Assembly (NCBI RefSeq): GCF_040361275.1
Contig: NZ_APNH01000003.1
Span: 186,001-250,000 of the forward strand
Length of the DNA: 64,000 bases
Source of the DNA: Salinisphaera sp. T31B1
GTDB taxonomy: Bacteria; Pseudomonadota; Gammaproteobacteria; Nevskiales; Salinisphaeraceae
Reading direction: 5' to 3'
A program made the translations under genes and the position numbers. Of this stretch, positions 29,807-40,062 are shown one piece after another; within the stretch, counting starts at the first letter, position 1; every line of letters begins with the position of its first letter. A model generated the notes under the pieces. It searched no databases. It was not told where the DNA came from and worked only from the letters and a program-made list of their open reading frames with translations.

Positions 29807-30032
29807 AATCTTCTACGGGCCCGCCGCCATGCTCCCATGGGCGGGCGCCCCACCGGCGCGATATGCGCGCCACTTTGCCCCACCGATTTGCTTCAGCCTG
29901 CCGTGGCGCTTTGCCGCGCAAGGCCTGGACGCGGCTCGGTCGCTCAGAATCTCGTCGAGCTGCGGCGGTTAAAACACTGGAATACAAAACAAAAGTCCAG
30001 ACCCTCAAACCAGTCCGGAACGCTTCTAAAAC
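29807..30032 (+). other. Untranslated stretch between rnpB and the terminator
   Basis: About 226 bases with no supported gene. A GC-rich hairpin (GCCCGCC pairing GGGCGGGC, around 29819-29848) follows rnpB without a T-run. The second half is more AT-rich than its surroundings. It may be 3' extension of the rnpB transcript up to the terminator at 30033. Confidence 0.4.
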
Positions 30033-30065
30033 ACGCCAGAAATCACTGTTTCGCTGGCGTTTTTT
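30033..30065 (+). terminator. Rho-independent terminator before the dcw cluster
   Basis: ACGCCAG (30033-30039) pairs with CTGGCGT (30054-30060), followed by a run of six T (30060-30065). It closes rnpB transcription and insulates mraZ. Confidence 0.85.
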
Positions 30066-30081
30066 GTATCGGCTCTCGTGC

Positions 30082-30111
30082 TTGACACCCCGAAGGCGGG
30101 CTGCCTATAGT
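30082..30111 (+). promoter_or_regulatory. Sigma-70 promoter Pmra for the dcw cluster
   Basis: A consensus -35 TTGACA (30082-30087) and -10 TATAGT (30106-30111) with an 18-base spacer. It lies just after the terminator and about 60 bases before mraZ; no other equally good promoter was seen until the ftsZ-lpxC gap. Confidence 0.82.
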
Positions 30112-30145
30112 GGCGCCACGGGGAAAGAAGTGGGGCAAAGTGGTT
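30111..30145 (+). promoter_or_regulatory. Candidate MraZ operator repeats
   Basis: Four pentamers start exactly ten bases apart: TGGCG (30111), GGGAA (30121), TGGGG (30131) and TGGTT (30141). MraZ in E. coli binds direct TGGGN repeats with 10-base periodicity in its own promoter, so this is a likely autorepression site covering the transcription start. Confidence 0.6.
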
Positions 30146-30169
30146 TAACAGCGACGAGAGGCCGCTGCG

Positions 30170-30631
30170 TTGTTCAAGGGGTCACATCCGGTCACCATCG
30201 ATGCCAAGGGTCGTATCGCGATCCCGGCGTCGTATCGTCAGTCGTTGATCGACGACTGTGCGGGCCGGCTCGTCATTACACGGCACTGGGACGGCTGTCT
30301 GTTGATCTATCCCGCTACCGAATTTCAGAGCTTCGAGTCCCAGCTGCTGGCCAAGGGCAGTCTCAACCCCAAGGTGCGTGATATTCAGCGCTTTTTCATC
30401 GGCAACGCGCGCGATGTCGATATGGATCGACAGGGCCGCATGCTGCTGCCGTCGAATCTGCGGGCAGCCGCCCACCTCGAATCCAAGGCCGTGCTGTCCG
30501 GCATCGGCAACCTCTTCGAACTCTGGGATGAAAGCCAGTTCAACGATCGGGCCGCCGATACCGCCGCCGCGCTCGCAGACGATGCGGCCAACGGCGACCT
30601 GCCCGACGTGCTCATGGACATCAGTCTGTGA
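30170..30631 (+). CDS. mraZ: Transcriptional regulator MraZ
   Basis: A 153-residue MraZ with two AbrB-like swapped-hairpin domains: FKGSHPVTIDAKGRIAIPASYRQ and RDVDMDRQGRMLLPSNLR. The start is TTG at 30170, preceded by GAGAGG; no ATG or GTG is available at the conserved N-terminus. It is the first gene of the division cluster and probably represses it through the repeats upstream. Length agrees with the 152 residues of E. coli. Confidence 0.93.
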   Translation: MFKGSHPVTIDAKGRIAIPASYRQSLIDDCAGRLVITRHWDGCLLIYPATEFQSFESQLLAKGSLNPKVRDIQRFFIGNARDVDMDRQGRMLLPSNLRAAAHLESKAVLSGIGNLFELWDESQFNDRAADTAAALADDAANGDLPDVLMDISL

Positions 30632-30682
30632 TGCCCGCTTCGACCGCCGTTCGCCTATAACGCCATGAGGGAAGCCGTTCAC

Positions 30683-31633
30683 ATGCCGCAGGCCGAACAT
30701 CAACCGGTACTGCTCGACGCCGCGTTGGCCGCGCTTGCGCCCCGCCCGGATGGTCTGTACGTGGACGCCACGTTCGGACGCGGGGGGCATACGCGGGCGT
30801 TGCTCGGGGCGGTGGGGGCCCGGGCCCGCGTGATTGCCTTCGATCAGGATCCGGACGCCGCGGCGCATGGCGAGGCGCTGGCCGCCGCCGATTCACGGTT
30901 CACCTTCGTGCGCGCTTCGTTCGCCGAGCTCGGCGAACGTCTCGGGGCGCTGGGCCTGGCCGGTCATGTTGACGGTCTGCTGTTCGACCTGGGCGTGTCC
31001 TCGCCGCAGTTCGACGTGGCCGGCCGCGGCTTTTCTTTCCGGCATGCCGGTCCGCTGGACATGCGCATGAATCCCGATGCCGGCGAGCCGCTCGCGAACT
31101 GGCTAAACCGGGCCAGCCACGGCGAGATCGCCTCGGTGATTAAGCGCTACGGCGAGGAGCCGTTTGCCGGGCGTATCGCCGGGGCGATCGTGGATGCGCG
31201 CGACACCGCGCCGATCACCGATACCGTGACCCTCGCCGAACTGGTTCGTGGCGCGATTCCGGCCCGGGTGGCTGCCGGCAAACGGGTACATCCGGCCACG
31301 CGCACCTTCCAGGCGCTGCGTATGCATATCAATGACGAGCTGGGCGCGCTTGACGCGGCGCTCGAGGCCAGCCTGGACGCACTTGCGCCGGGCGGCCGGC
31401 TGGCGGTGATCAGCTTTCACTCGCTCGAGGATCGACGCGTCAAGCGGTTCATGCGTCATCAGGCGCGGCCGCCGGCGCCGCCGGTACCCATGGCCGCCGC
31501 GCCCGCGCCAGCGTTGACGCTCGTCGGGCGGGCGCTGCGCGCCGACGCCGCCGAGACCCGGACCAATCCGCGTGCGCGTAGTGCGATCATGCGCGTGGCC
31601 GAACGTACATCCGCCGAGCGGGTGGGCTCGTGA
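30683..31633 (+). CDS. rsmH: 16S rRNA m4C1402 methyltransferase RsmH
   Basis: A 316-residue RsmH (MraW). It starts with HQPVLLDAALAAL and has the SAM-binding YVDATFGRGGHTRALL, then DLGVSSPQFDVAGRGFSFR and AVISFHSLEDRRVKRFM near the C-terminus. It modifies the same nucleotide, C1402, as RsmI encoded 2 kb upstream. The ATG at 30683 is preferred since GAGGGA lies upstream; an ATG at 30665 would add six residues. It overlaps ftsL by four bases. Confidence 0.95.
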   Translation: MPQAEHQPVLLDAALAALAPRPDGLYVDATFGRGGHTRALLGAVGARARVIAFDQDPDAAAHGEALAAADSRFTFVRASFAELGERLGALGLAGHVDGLLFDLGVSSPQFDVAGRGFSFRHAGPLDMRMNPDAGEPLANWLNRASHGEIASVIKRYGEEPFAGRIAGAIVDARDTAPITDTVTLAELVRGAIPARVAAGKRVHPATRTFQALRMHINDELGALDAALEASLDALAPGGRLAVISFHSLEDRRVKRFMRHQARPPAPPVPMAAAPAPALTLVGRALRADAAETRTNPRARSAIMRVAERTSAERVGS

Positions 31634-31914
31634 CCCGTCAGGTCGTCGTCATGCTGGGGCTGCTCATGGCGATCCTGGTGAGCGCCGTGGCGGTGGTGCA
31701 GGCCAAGCACAAGACGCGTGAACTTGCACATCAGCTGCAGGTCGAGCGCGTAGAGCGCGACAAGCTGGCCACCGAATGGGCCCAGCTTCAGCTCGAAGAA
31801 AGCGCGTGGGCCAACCCCGATCGGGTCGCGCAGGTCGCACGCCGCAAGTACGACATGATCCAGCCCAAGAGCTACGTGGTGCTGGAATCCGACAGCGCGG
31901 AGCCTGCCCGATGA
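31630..31914 (+). CDS. ftsL: Cell division protein FtsL
   Basis: A 94-residue bitopic protein: short cytoplasmic end, membrane helix (about 4-24) and a periplasmic leucine-zipper-like coil (KTRELAHQLQVERVERDKLATEWAQLQLEE). It ends with a conserved RRKYDMIQPK block. FtsL forms the FtsQLB complex that activates FtsWI. The start is a GTG overlapping the rsmH stop (GTGA). Short but within the family range. Confidence 0.9.
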   Translation: MTRQVVVMLGLLMAILVSAVAVVQAKHKTRELAHQLQVERVERDKLATEWAQLQLEESAWANPDRVAQVARRKYDMIQPKSYVVLESDSAEPAR

Positions 31915-33641
31915 GCCGGCGCGAGACCAAGCCACGTATCGCCCCGCCGGCGCGCTGGCGCGGGCATGCCGTACTGCTGGTATTCGCGGTGTTCGCCGTC
32001 GTGCTGGCCGGTCGTGCCTTCGATCTCCAGGTGCTCGATCAGGCGTTTCTGACGCATGAGGGCGACAAACGCCATCTGCGTACGGTTTCGGTGCCCGCCG
32101 GCCGCGGCGCGATCAAGGATCGTAACGGCGAGCCGCTGGCGCTTTCGGCTCCCACCGAATCGGTCTGGGCCGTGCCCGGGGCGGTACTGGAAGCGCCGGG
32201 CAAGCTCGCGCCGCTGGCCGCGTCTCTGAACATGTCGACGGCAGACCTGCGCGCACGTCTGCAGGAATACAAGAGCCGCCAGTTCCTGTACCTGCGTCGC
32301 CAGCTGTCGCCGGCCGACGCCCGGCGGGTGACGGCGGTGGATGCGCCCGGCATTTTCCTGCAGCGGGAATACAAGCGCTATTACCCGGCCGGGGAGGCTG
32401 CCGCTCAGATCGTCGGTCTGACCAATATCGACGGGCGCGGCCAGGAAGGGCTCGAGCTGGACCGCGACGCCTATCTGCACGGCGAGCCGGGCAGCCGCCG
32501 GGTGGTCAAGGATCGTGTCGGGCGCGTGGTCGAGGATCTGGCGGAATTCACGCCGCCGCAGGCCGGGCACGACCTCAAGCTGACCATCGACTCGCGTATG
32601 CAGTACCTGGCCTACCGGCATATCAAGTCGGCGGTCATCAAGAACGACGCCAAAGGCGGTCTGGTGGTCATGCTCGACCCCAAGACCGGCGAACTAAGGG
32701 CGGTTGCCTCCTACCCGAGCTTCAACCCCAACGATCGCGATTCGATCGATCCGGCGGGTGTGCGCGCCCGGGCGGCCACCGATGTCATGGAGCCGGGCTC
32801 CACGGTCAAGCCGATCCTGCTCTCGCAGGCCCTAGACAGCGGTCTGTACAACACCCACGACGTGATTCATACCAAGGGCTGGTTCATGGTCGGGCGCCTG
32901 ACCGTGCGCGATTTCCGCAACTACGGCGACGTAGACTTTGCCAAGATCCTGCAGAAGTCAAGCAACGTGGGTGCCGCGCACGTGGGTCTGAAAATGGGCG
33001 CACAGGGCGTCTGGTCGACCTATAACAAGTTCGGCTTCGGCGAGACCAGCGGCACCGGTTTTCCCGGTGAGCGCTACGGCGTGCTCAAGGATTTCTACCA
33101 GTGGAATGACGTGGAGACGGCTACCGCCTCCTACGGCTATGGCCTGGCGGTGACCGCCTTTCAGCTGATCCGCGCGTATGGCGCGATTGCCGACGACGGC
33201 GTCTTGCGCAGCCTGCGCTTGATCGAAGGCGAAGGCGCGAGCATGCATACGCCGCCCCAGCAGGTCATCAAGCCCGAGACAGCCCGTACCATGCGGCATC
33301 TGCTCGAGGGCGTGGTCACCCCGGCCGGAACGGCCACGCGCGCGGCGATTCCGGGCTATCGCGTCGCCGGCAAGACCGGTACCGCTCGCAAGGCTGGCGG
33401 TGGCGGCTACAAGAACGATCGCCACCAGGCGCTGTTCGTCGGCATGGCGCCCGCCGAGGACCCGGCCCTGGTCACGCTGGTCATGCTCGACGAGCCCAAG
33501 AAAGACGCCTATTACGGCGGGGCCGTCGCAGCCCCCGTATTCGCTGCGGTCATGCGCGATGCGCTGCGCTTGTTGCGCGTGCCGCCGGACAACCCGGCGG
33601 TACTGGCGGCAGCCGCCAACGCCTCGGACAGCGGCACATGA
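31911..33641 (+). CDS. ftsI: Septal peptidoglycan transpeptidase FtsI (PBP3)
   Basis: A 576-residue class B penicillin-binding protein with an N-terminal membrane helix (about 19-38), a dimerisation domain and a transpeptidase domain. The active-site Ser is in MEPGSTVKP (near 296), SSN follows near 350 and KTGT near 488. It cross-links septal peptidoglycan with FtsW. ATG at 31911 overlaps the ftsL stop, and its stop overlaps murE. Confidence 0.96.
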   Translation: MSRRETKPRIAPPARWRGHAVLLVFAVFAVVLAGRAFDLQVLDQAFLTHEGDKRHLRTVSVPAGRGAIKDRNGEPLALSAPTESVWAVPGAVLEAPGKLAPLAASLNMSTADLRARLQEYKSRQFLYLRRQLSPADARRVTAVDAPGIFLQREYKRYYPAGEAAAQIVGLTNIDGRGQEGLELDRDAYLHGEPGSRRVVKDRVGRVVEDLAEFTPPQAGHDLKLTIDSRMQYLAYRHIKSAVIKNDAKGGLVVMLDPKTGELRAVASYPSFNPNDRDSIDPAGVRARAATDVMEPGSTVKPILLSQALDSGLYNTHDVIHTKGWFMVGRLTVRDFRNYGDVDFAKILQKSSNVGAAHVGLKMGAQGVWSTYNKFGFGETSGTGFPGERYGVLKDFYQWNDVETATASYGYGLAVTAFQLIRAYGAIADDGVLRSLRLIEGEGASMHTPPQQVIKPETARTMRHLLEGVVTPAGTATRAAIPGYRVAGKTGTARKAGGGGYKNDRHQALFVGMAPAEDPALVTLVMLDEPKKDAYYGGAVAAPVFAAVMRDALRLLRVPPDNPAVLAAAANASDSGT

Positions 33642-35110
33642 GCGCGCGCGAAATGACGTCACTGCTGCACGGGCTGAGCGCCGACGATATCCCGGCGCTG
33701 GATGTCACGGGCCTGGCCATGGATAGCCGTCGGGTTGTGCCCGGTGATCTTTTTCTTGCCTGTCAGGGCACGCGTGTGCACGGGCTGAATTTCGTCGATC
33801 AGGCGGTGGCCGCCGGTGCCCGGGCGATTGCCTGGGACGGGCCTGCTGCGCCGTGCGTCGATGTGCCGTGTATACATGTGCCGGATCTGGCCATCCTTGT
33901 CAGCACGATCGCCGGCCGTTTTTTCGAACAGCCTTCGGTCGGCTTGTTCGTTGCCGGCATTACCGGCACGGACGGCAAGACGTCGTGCGCGTGGCTGCTG
34001 GCCCGCGCGCTCGAGGGCTTGGGTTGTCGCTGCGGCTATATCGGTACCCTCGGGGTGGGAGCGCTCGACGCACTGACCGACGCCGGCCATACCACGCCGG
34101 ACCCGATCAGCGTTCAGCGGTCACTGGCAAATTTCCGCGCCGATGGCTGCGAGGCGGTCGCGTTCGAGGTGTCGTCGCACGCGCTTGACCAGCACCGTGT
34201 TGACGGCGTCGTTTTCGATGCGGCCGTGCTGACGCAAGTCGGGCGGGATCATCTGGACTATCACGCCAGCGTCGAGGCCTATGCTCAGGCCAAGCGACGC
34301 CTGTTCTGCCTGCCGGAGCTGGCCTGTGCCGTGCTCAACGTCGACGACGAGCACGGGCGCCGCTGGTTGGCCGAATTGGACACATCGGTGGAGCCCGTCG
34401 TCTATGGACACGGCGATCTGGCCGCCATGGCCGATCGTTACGTGCGCCTGGTCGCCGTCGAGCCGCGCGCCGATGGCTTGCGAGTGGAGGTGGACACCCA
34501 CGTGGGGGCCGCCCGGATCGACAGCACGCTGATCGGCGCCTTCAACGCCCACAATCTGGCCGCCGTGCTGGCGGTGCTGCTATCCCGCGGCGAGTCGCTC
34601 GCGCGCTGTGCGACGGTGCTGGCCGGTCTCGAGACCGTGCCCGGACGGATGCAGCGTATTCCCGCGCGCGAGGATCAGCCGCTGGTCGTGGTCGACTATG
34701 CCCATACGCCCGGCGCACTGGCACAGGCACTGTCCGCGGTGCGGGCACATGCCGCGGAACGCGTGCTGTGCGTGTTCGGCTGCGGTGGCGATCGCGACCG
34801 CGGCAAGCGTGCGCTCATGGGCGAAGCGGCCGTGGCCGGTGCCGAACAGGTGTGGCTGACCGACGACAACCCGCGCAGCGAATCCCCGCAGGCGATCGTG
34901 GCCGATATTCTCGCCGGTATCGAAGACCGCACCCACGTTTGTGTGAAACACGACCGGCGTGCGGCCATTCGTCAGGCGATCGACGCCGGCCGCGTCGGCG
35001 ACGTGGTCCTGATTGCCGGCAAAGGTCATGAAACGACTCAGCAGATCGGCGATCGCCGGCTGCCGTTCGACGACCGTGTCGTCGCCCGCCAGGCGCTGGA
35101 GGCGGCATGA
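33638..35110 (+). CDS. murE: UDP-MurNAc-tripeptide synthetase MurE (meso-DAP adding)
   Basis: A 490-residue Mur ligase. The P-loop is GTDGKTS near 109-115 and the substrate-selecting motif DNPR near 409 predicts meso-diaminopimelate as the third residue. Motif VVDYAHTPGAL and the C-terminal GKGHETTQ are present. Overlaps ftsI and murF by four bases each. Confidence 0.96.
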   Translation: MSAREMTSLLHGLSADDIPALDVTGLAMDSRRVVPGDLFLACQGTRVHGLNFVDQAVAAGARAIAWDGPAAPCVDVPCIHVPDLAILVSTIAGRFFEQPSVGLFVAGITGTDGKTSCAWLLARALEGLGCRCGYIGTLGVGALDALTDAGHTTPDPISVQRSLANFRADGCEAVAFEVSSHALDQHRVDGVVFDAAVLTQVGRDHLDYHASVEAYAQAKRRLFCLPELACAVLNVDDEHGRRWLAELDTSVEPVVYGHGDLAAMADRYVRLVAVEPRADGLRVEVDTHVGAARIDSTLIGAFNAHNLAAVLAVLLSRGESLARCATVLAGLETVPGRMQRIPAREDQPLVVVDYAHTPGALAQALSAVRAHAAERVLCVFGCGGDRDRGKRALMGEAAVAGAEQVWLTDDNPRSESPQAIVADILAGIEDRTHVCVKHDRRAAIRQAIDAGRVGDVVLIAGKGHETTQQIGDRRLPFDDRVVARQALEAA

Positions 35111-36489
35111 ACGGTCGTCTGAGCGAACTCGCCCACCTGATCGATGCCGAACTGCACGGCCGTGACGGCGATTTTGCCGGCGCGAGTATCGATACGCGGC
35201 GGCTGCCGCGTGGTGCGTTGTTCTTTGCCCTGGCCGGAGAGCACGTCGACGGTCATGATTTCGTGGCTCGTGCTGCGAGCCTTGGGGCGGCTGCCGCGGT
35301 GGTCGATCGCCAGGTCGACTCGCCGCTGCCACAGCTGCAGGTCGTCGACGTACAGGCGGCCCTGCAGCAGGCCGGGGCAGCGGCGCGCCGTGCCTTCGCC
35401 GGCCCGGTAGTGGCCGTGACCGGTTCCAACGGCAAGACTACGGTCAAGCAGATGCTGGCCGCGATCCTCGCCGAAGCGGGGCCAGTGCTGGCCACCGAAG
35501 GCAATCTCAACAATCACCTGGGCGTGCCATTGACGTTGCTGCGCCTGAACGCGGGTGTGGCCCGCGCGGTCGTCGAAATGGGCGCATCCCATGCCGGCGA
35601 AATCGCCATGTTGTGCGAACTGGCCCAGCCGGACGTCGCGGTCGTTACCAATGCCGGATCGGCTCATCTGGAAGGCTTCGGCAGTTACGAAGGCGTGGCC
35701 CGCGCCAAGGGCGAGATCTTCGCCGGGCTGAGCGCCGAGGGCACCGCGGTGATCAACGCCGACGATGACTATGCCGGGCTGTGGCACGAACTGGCTGGCC
35801 ATCGGTCGCAGCTATGTTTTTCGCGCAGTGGCGGCGCCGGCGTCGATGTCTACGCCAGCCACGAATCGCTGACCGGCCAGGGCAGCCGCTTTACTCTGCA
35901 TACGCCCACCGGCGCGGCCGATGTCGATCTGGCGCTGGCCGGTGCGCATAACATCAACAACGCACTCGCGGCCGCGGCGGCGGCGAGCGCGCTCAATCTG
36001 GACGCCGATCTGATCGCGCGCGGGCTGGCCGGGATGCAGGCCGTGGGCGGCCGTCTGGCGATCACTGCGGCGTGCCACGGCGCACGGCTGGTCGATGACA
36101 GCTACAACGCCAACCCGGGTTCTCTAAAAGCTGCCTTCGAGTGGTTGTCGTACCAGCCGGCGCCGCGCTGGGCGGTGTTGGGCGATATGGGTGAGCTGGG
36201 CGACTACGCCGAGTCGGCCCATGACCAGGCCGGTCGCGCCGCGCGTGCCGCGGGCGTCGAGCGGCTGTGGGCTGTCGGCCCAATGAGTCAGCGTACGGTC
36301 GAAGCGTTCGGCAACGGCGCCCAGTGGTTCGCCGATCATGCCTCGCTGATCGATGCGTTACTCGAGGCTCTGGCGGCGGCCGATCGGGCGGTGACAGTGC
36401 TTGTGAAAGGCTCGCGCTCGGCACGCATGGATCGCGTGGCCGACGCACTGCGCGTGGTCGACAGCGCGAAGGCGGGTGTGTCGTGCTGA
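35107..36489 (+). CDS. murF: UDP-MurNAc-pentapeptide synthetase MurF
   Basis: A 460-residue Mur ligase adding D-Ala-D-Ala. P-loop [14 protein letters not shown] near 103-116, [15 protein letters not shown], and the C-terminal [10 protein letters not shown] and LGDMGELG motifs identify it. Its last bases overlap the mraY start. Confidence 0.96.
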   Translation: MNGRLSELAHLIDAELHGRDGDFAGASIDTRRLPRGALFFALAGEHVDGHDFVARAASLGAAAAVVDRQVDSPLPQLQVVDVQAALQQAGAAARRAFAGPVVAVTGSNGKTTVKQMLAAILAEAGPVLATEGNLNNHLGVPLTLLRLNAGVARAVVEMGASHAGEIAMLCELAQPDVAVVTNAGSAHLEGFGSYEGVARAKGEIFAGLSAEGTAVINADDDYAGLWHELAGHRSQLCFSRSGGAGVDVYASHESLTGQGSRFTLHTPTGAADVDLALAGAHNINNALAAAAAASALNLDADLIARGLAGMQAVGGRLAITAACHGARLVDDSYNANPGSLKAAFEWLSYQPAPRWAVLGDMGELGDYAESAHDQAGRAARAAGVERLWAVGPMSQRTVEAFGNGAQWFADHASLIDALLEALAAADRAVTVLVKGSRSARMDRVADALRVVDSAKAGVSC

Positions 36490-37565
36490 TGTATCTGGCG
36501 GACTGGCTCGAACCGCTGCACAGCGGTTTTCGCGTGTTTCAGTTCATCACGCTGCGCGCCATTCTGGGCGTGCTGACGGCGATGATCTTCTCGTTCGTGT
36601 TCGGTCCGTGGATGATTCGCAAACTGACGTTCCATCAGATCGGCCAGCACGTTCGCGACGATGGTCCGCAGAGTCATTTGGTCAAGGCCGGCACGCCGAC
36701 CATGGGCGGCGCGCTCATTCTGGCTTCGGTGATCGTGTCGACGCTGCTGTGGGCGGACATCGCCAATCGCTGGGTATGGCTGGCCGTGCTGGTGACCGCG
36801 GCGTTCGGCACGATCGGTTTCATCGACGATTACCGAAAGCTCAAGTTCGGCAACAGCAAGGGGCTGTCGGCCCGGGCCAAATACAGCGCCCAGACGTTCG
36901 TCGGCCTGGCTGCGGGGCTGTGGCTATACCTGGGCGCACACAGCGCGGCCGAAACCAGCGTGCTCATTCCCATGCTCAAGGATGTCGCGGTGCCGCTGGG
37001 CGCGGGCTACATGGTCTGGAGCTATCTGGTGATCGTGGGCACCAGCAATGCGGTCAATCTGACCGACGGGCTGGACGGACTGGCGATCATGCCTTGCGTG
37101 CTCGTGGCCTCGGCGCTGGCGATATTCGCCTACGTGACCGGTAACGTCGAGTTCGCCGATTACCTGGGCTTTTCGTATATCAAGGGGGTCGGTGAGCTGT
37201 CGATCTTCTGTACCGCGATCGGCGGGGCGGGGCTGGGTTTTCTCTGGTTCAACGCCTACCCGGCCCAGGTCTTCATGGGCGATGTTGGCGCGTTGGCACT
37301 GGGTGCCGCACTTGGCGTCGTGGCCGTGGCCGTGCGACAGGAGCTGGTGCTGGTGGTCATGGGCGGGATATTCGTGGCCGAGACGGTATCGGTGATCCTG
37401 CAGGTGGCCACTTTCAAGATGACCGGCAAGCGGATGTTCCGCATGGCCCCGCTGCATCATCATTTCGAACTCAAAGGCTGGGCCGAACCGAAGATCATCG
37501 TGCGATTCTGGATCGTCACGCTGGTGCTGGTGCTCATTGGCCTGTCGACGTTGAAGATCCGATGA
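36483..37565 (+). CDS. mraY: Phospho-MurNAc-pentapeptide translocase MraY
   Basis: A polytopic enzyme that transfers phospho-MurNAc-pentapeptide to undecaprenyl phosphate to form lipid I. Conserved cytosolic loops are present: GTPTMGG, the Asp pair in [33 protein letters not shown] and the HHHFELKGW block. Starting at GTG 36483 gives 360 residues and an N-terminus MLMYLADWL that aligns with E. coli MraY (360 residues); the ATG at 36489 would lose two residues. Overlaps murF by seven bases and murD by four. Confidence 0.96.
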   Translation: MLMYLADWLEPLHSGFRVFQFITLRAILGVLTAMIFSFVFGPWMIRKLTFHQIGQHVRDDGPQSHLVKAGTPTMGGALILASVIVSTLLWADIANRWVWLAVLVTAAFGTIGFIDDYRKLKFGNSKGLSARAKYSAQTFVGLAAGLWLYLGAHSAAETSVLIPMLKDVAVPLGAGYMVWSYLVIVGTSNAVNLTDGLDGLAIMPCVLVASALAIFAYVTGNVEFADYLGFSYIKGVGELSIFCTAIGGAGLGFLWFNAYPAQVFMGDVGALALGAALGVVAVAVRQELVLVVMGGIFVAETVSVILQVATFKMTGKRMFRMAPLHHHFELKGWAEPKIIVRFWIVTLVLVLIGLSTLKIR

Positions 37566-38914
37566 GCGCGGCCAAACCCACATTCCGCGAACAGCTGGCC
37601 GGCGCCAGTGTGCTGGTGGTCGGTTGCGGCGTATCCGGCGTTTCGGCGGCGCGTTTTGCCTGCGAGTGCGGCGCCCGTGTCCGCGTGATCGATACCCGGG
37701 ACGAGCCGCCCGGCGCGGCCGCCCTCACTGCCGTGTGTCCCCAGGCCAGTCTGATCGTGGGCGAGTTCCAGGCTGCGGTGCTCGACGGCATCGACCACAT
37801 CGTGGTGTCGCCCGGCGTGGATCTGCGCGAGCCGTTGATCGCCGACGCGCGAGGCCGCGGGCTGTCGATCGTGGGCGATGTGGAATGGTTTGCCCGCGTG
37901 GTGGATGCACCGGTCATCGCGATCACCGGGTCCAACGGCAAGTCCACGGTGACGGCTTGGGTGGGCGAGCTGCTCGGCGCGGCCGGACTCAATACCGCCG
38001 TCGGCGGCAATTTCGGCACACCCGCGCTGGATCTGCTGGCCGAGGGCATCGATTGCTATGTTCTGGAACTGTCGAGTTTCCAGTTGGAACTCGTCGAGCG
38101 ACTGGATCTGCAGGCGGCCGTTGTGCTGAACCTGAGCCCGGATCATATCGATCGGCACGGTGATATGGACCGCTATGCCAAGCTCAAGGCGCGTATCTAC
38201 GCTCACGCCCGAATCGCGCTGGTCAACGCCGACGACGCCCGGGTCGTCGCGATGCCCACACATGACGCCGAGGTGCGCCGTTTCGGCACCGCGGCCGATG
38301 TGGACTACCGTCTGCTCGACAGCGCGCGCGGGACCGCACTGGCCCGCGGCGAACAGCCATGGCTGAGCTGTGATGCGTTGCGCCTGGCCGGCCGTCACAA
38401 CTATTTCAATGCGCTGGCGGTCTGGGGTCTGGCCGATGCGCTGGGCGTGGACGAGGCGGCCATAGGTCACGGCCTGCGGGCCTTCGGCGGCCTGCCGCAT
38501 CGCTGCCAGACCGTGGCCGACTGGCATGGGGTACGCTGGATCAACGACTCCAAGGGCACCAATCTCGGCGCGTTGCTGGCCTCTCTGGCGGGCATGACTG
38601 CGCCGGTGATTCTGCTCGCAGGCGGTCAGGCCAAGGGCGCGGACTTCACACCGCTCGGCCCGGTCGCCGCCGACAAGGCGCGCGCGGTGATCGTGTTCGG
38701 CGTTGATGCCGAGCTGATCGCGAGTGCCGTGGCCGATCATGTCGAGGTACATCGCGTGACCACGCTGCGCGAGGCCGTGGCCGCGGCTGCGGCCATGGCC
38801 CAGCCCGGCGATACGGTGCTGCTGTCTCCCGGCTGCGCCAGCCTGGATCAATTCGACAACTATGCCGCGCGTGGCGATGCCTTCGTCGCCGCGGTACAGG
38901 AGCTGGCCGCATGA
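37562..38914 (+). CDS. murD: UDP-MurNAc-L-Ala:D-Glu ligase MurD
   Basis: A 450-residue Mur ligase. The N-domain has [14 protein letters not shown]; the P-loop is [13 protein letters not shown] near 120-132; [13 protein letters not shown] and WINDSKGTN follow, the latter bearing substrate residues. It adds D-glutamate to UDP-MurNAc-L-Ala. Overlaps mraY and ftsW by four bases each. Confidence 0.96.
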   Translation: MSAAKPTFREQLAGASVLVVGCGVSGVSAARFACECGARVRVIDTRDEPPGAAALTAVCPQASLIVGEFQAAVLDGIDHIVVSPGVDLREPLIADARGRGLSIVGDVEWFARVVDAPVIAITGSNGKSTVTAWVGELLGAAGLNTAVGGNFGTPALDLLAEGIDCYVLELSSFQLELVERLDLQAAVVLNLSPDHIDRHGDMDRYAKLKARIYAHARIALVNADDARVVAMPTHDAEVRRFGTAADVDYRLLDSARGTALARGEQPWLSCDALRLAGRHNYFNALAVWGLADALGVDEAAIGHGLRAFGGLPHRCQTVADWHGVRWINDSKGTNLGALLASLAGMTAPVILLAGGQAKGADFTPLGPVAADKARAVIVFGVDAELIASAVADHVEVHRVTTLREAVAAAAAMAQPGDTVLLSPGCASLDQFDNYAARGDAFVAAVQELAA

Positions 38915-40062
38915 GCCGCGTCACGGACATGCTCGCACTGCCTCGGGTGCGGCCCGACGTGGCCCTGCTGGGTGCGCTGGTCGTGATCACCTGTATCGGG
39001 CTGGTCATGGTGGGTTCGGCCTCGGTGGCCGTAGCCGACCGGCTGACCGGCGAACCGATGTATTTCTTCTATCGGCAGGCGATCTATGCGCTGATCGGGC
39101 TGGTCACCGCGTTCGTGGTTCTGCATGTGCCGCTGCGGTTCTGGCAGGCGAACACGTTCACGTTGTTGGGCGGCGGACTGATTCTGCTCGTGGTGGTGCT
39201 GATTCCTGGCATCGGCAGCGCGGTCAACGGCGCCCAGCGCTGGATCGATTTCGGTCCGGTGTCCATGCAGGTTTCCGAGCCCGCGCGGCTGTGCCTGATC
39301 CTTTATGTGGCCGGCTATGCATCGCGTCGGCAGGTCGAGCTGGCCACGTCCTGGGGCGGTCTGTTCCGGCCCATGTTCTTCATGGTGCTGGCCAGTTTCC
39401 TGTTGCTGCTCGAACCGGATTTCGGCGCCGCCGCGATTCTGGTCACCGTGGCCGGCATGATCCTGTTTCTGGCCGGCGCACGGCTGTCCTACCTGCTGGT
39501 ACTCGGCGCGGCCGCCGGCGGCGCGGTGGTGCTGCTGGTGCTGTCCTCGCCTTATCGCTTGGCGCGGCTGGTGAGTTTTGCCGATCCATGGGCCCATCCC
39601 TATGCCAGCGGTTTTCAGCTCACGCAGTCGCTGATCGCCATCGGACGCGGCCAGATCGGCGGGGTGGGACTGGGCAATTCGGTCCAGAAGCTGCTCTATC
39701 TGCCGGAAACCCATACCGATTTCCTGTTCGCGATCTATGCCGAAGAGTTCGGTCTGATCGGATCATTGCTACTGATCGTCCTGTTCTCGATCGTCGTGTG
39801 GCGTGGTTTTGTGATCGGTCGGCGCGCGATCGAGGCCGAACAGCTGTTCGCCGGCTTCGTGGCCTACGGCATGTCGGCCTGGTTGGCGCTGCAGGCGTTC
39901 GTGAATATCGCGGTCAACATGGGCATGTTGCCCACCAAGGGTCTGACCTTGCCGCTGATGAGCTACGGCGGCTCATCGCTGGTGATCATGTGCCTGCTGT
40001 GCGCGCTTTTGCTGCGGGTGGATCTCGAGACCCGCGAGCCGATCCGGAGGCAGCCGTCATGA
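38911..40062 (+). CDS. ftsW: Septal lipid II polymerase FtsW
   Basis: A 383-residue SEDS protein with about ten membrane helices. Signature segments are GSAVNGAQRWIDFG, EPDFGAAAILVTVAGMILFLAG, SFADPWAHPYASGFQLTQSLIAIGRG and LTLPLMSYGGSSL. The Asp in the PYASGFQ neighbourhood's extracellular loop region is part of the SEDS active site family. It works with FtsI. Overlaps murG by four bases. Confidence 0.95.
   Translation: MSRVTDMLALPRVRPDVALLGALVVITCIGLVMVGSASVAVADRLTGEPMYFFYRQAIYALIGLVTAFVVLHVPLRFWQANTFTLLGGGLILLVVVLIPGIGSAVNGAQRWIDFGPVSMQVSEPARLCLILYVAGYASRRQVELATSWGGLFRPMFFMVLASFLLLLEPDFGAAAILVTVAGMILFLAGARLSYLLVLGAAAGGAVVLLVLSSPYRLARLVSFADPWAHPYASGFQLTQSLIAIGRGQIGGVGLGNSVQKLLYLPETHTDFLFAIYAEEFGLIGSLLLIVLFSIVVWRGFVIGRRAIEAEQLFAGFVAYGMSAWLALQAFVNIAVNMGMLPTKGLTLPLMSYGGSSLVIMCLLCALLLRVDLETREPIRRQPS

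Noticed and set aside
37460-38851. A 463-codon minus-strand frame antisense to murD
   Set aside because: Same reasoning: shadow of murD with His/Gln-rich composition.
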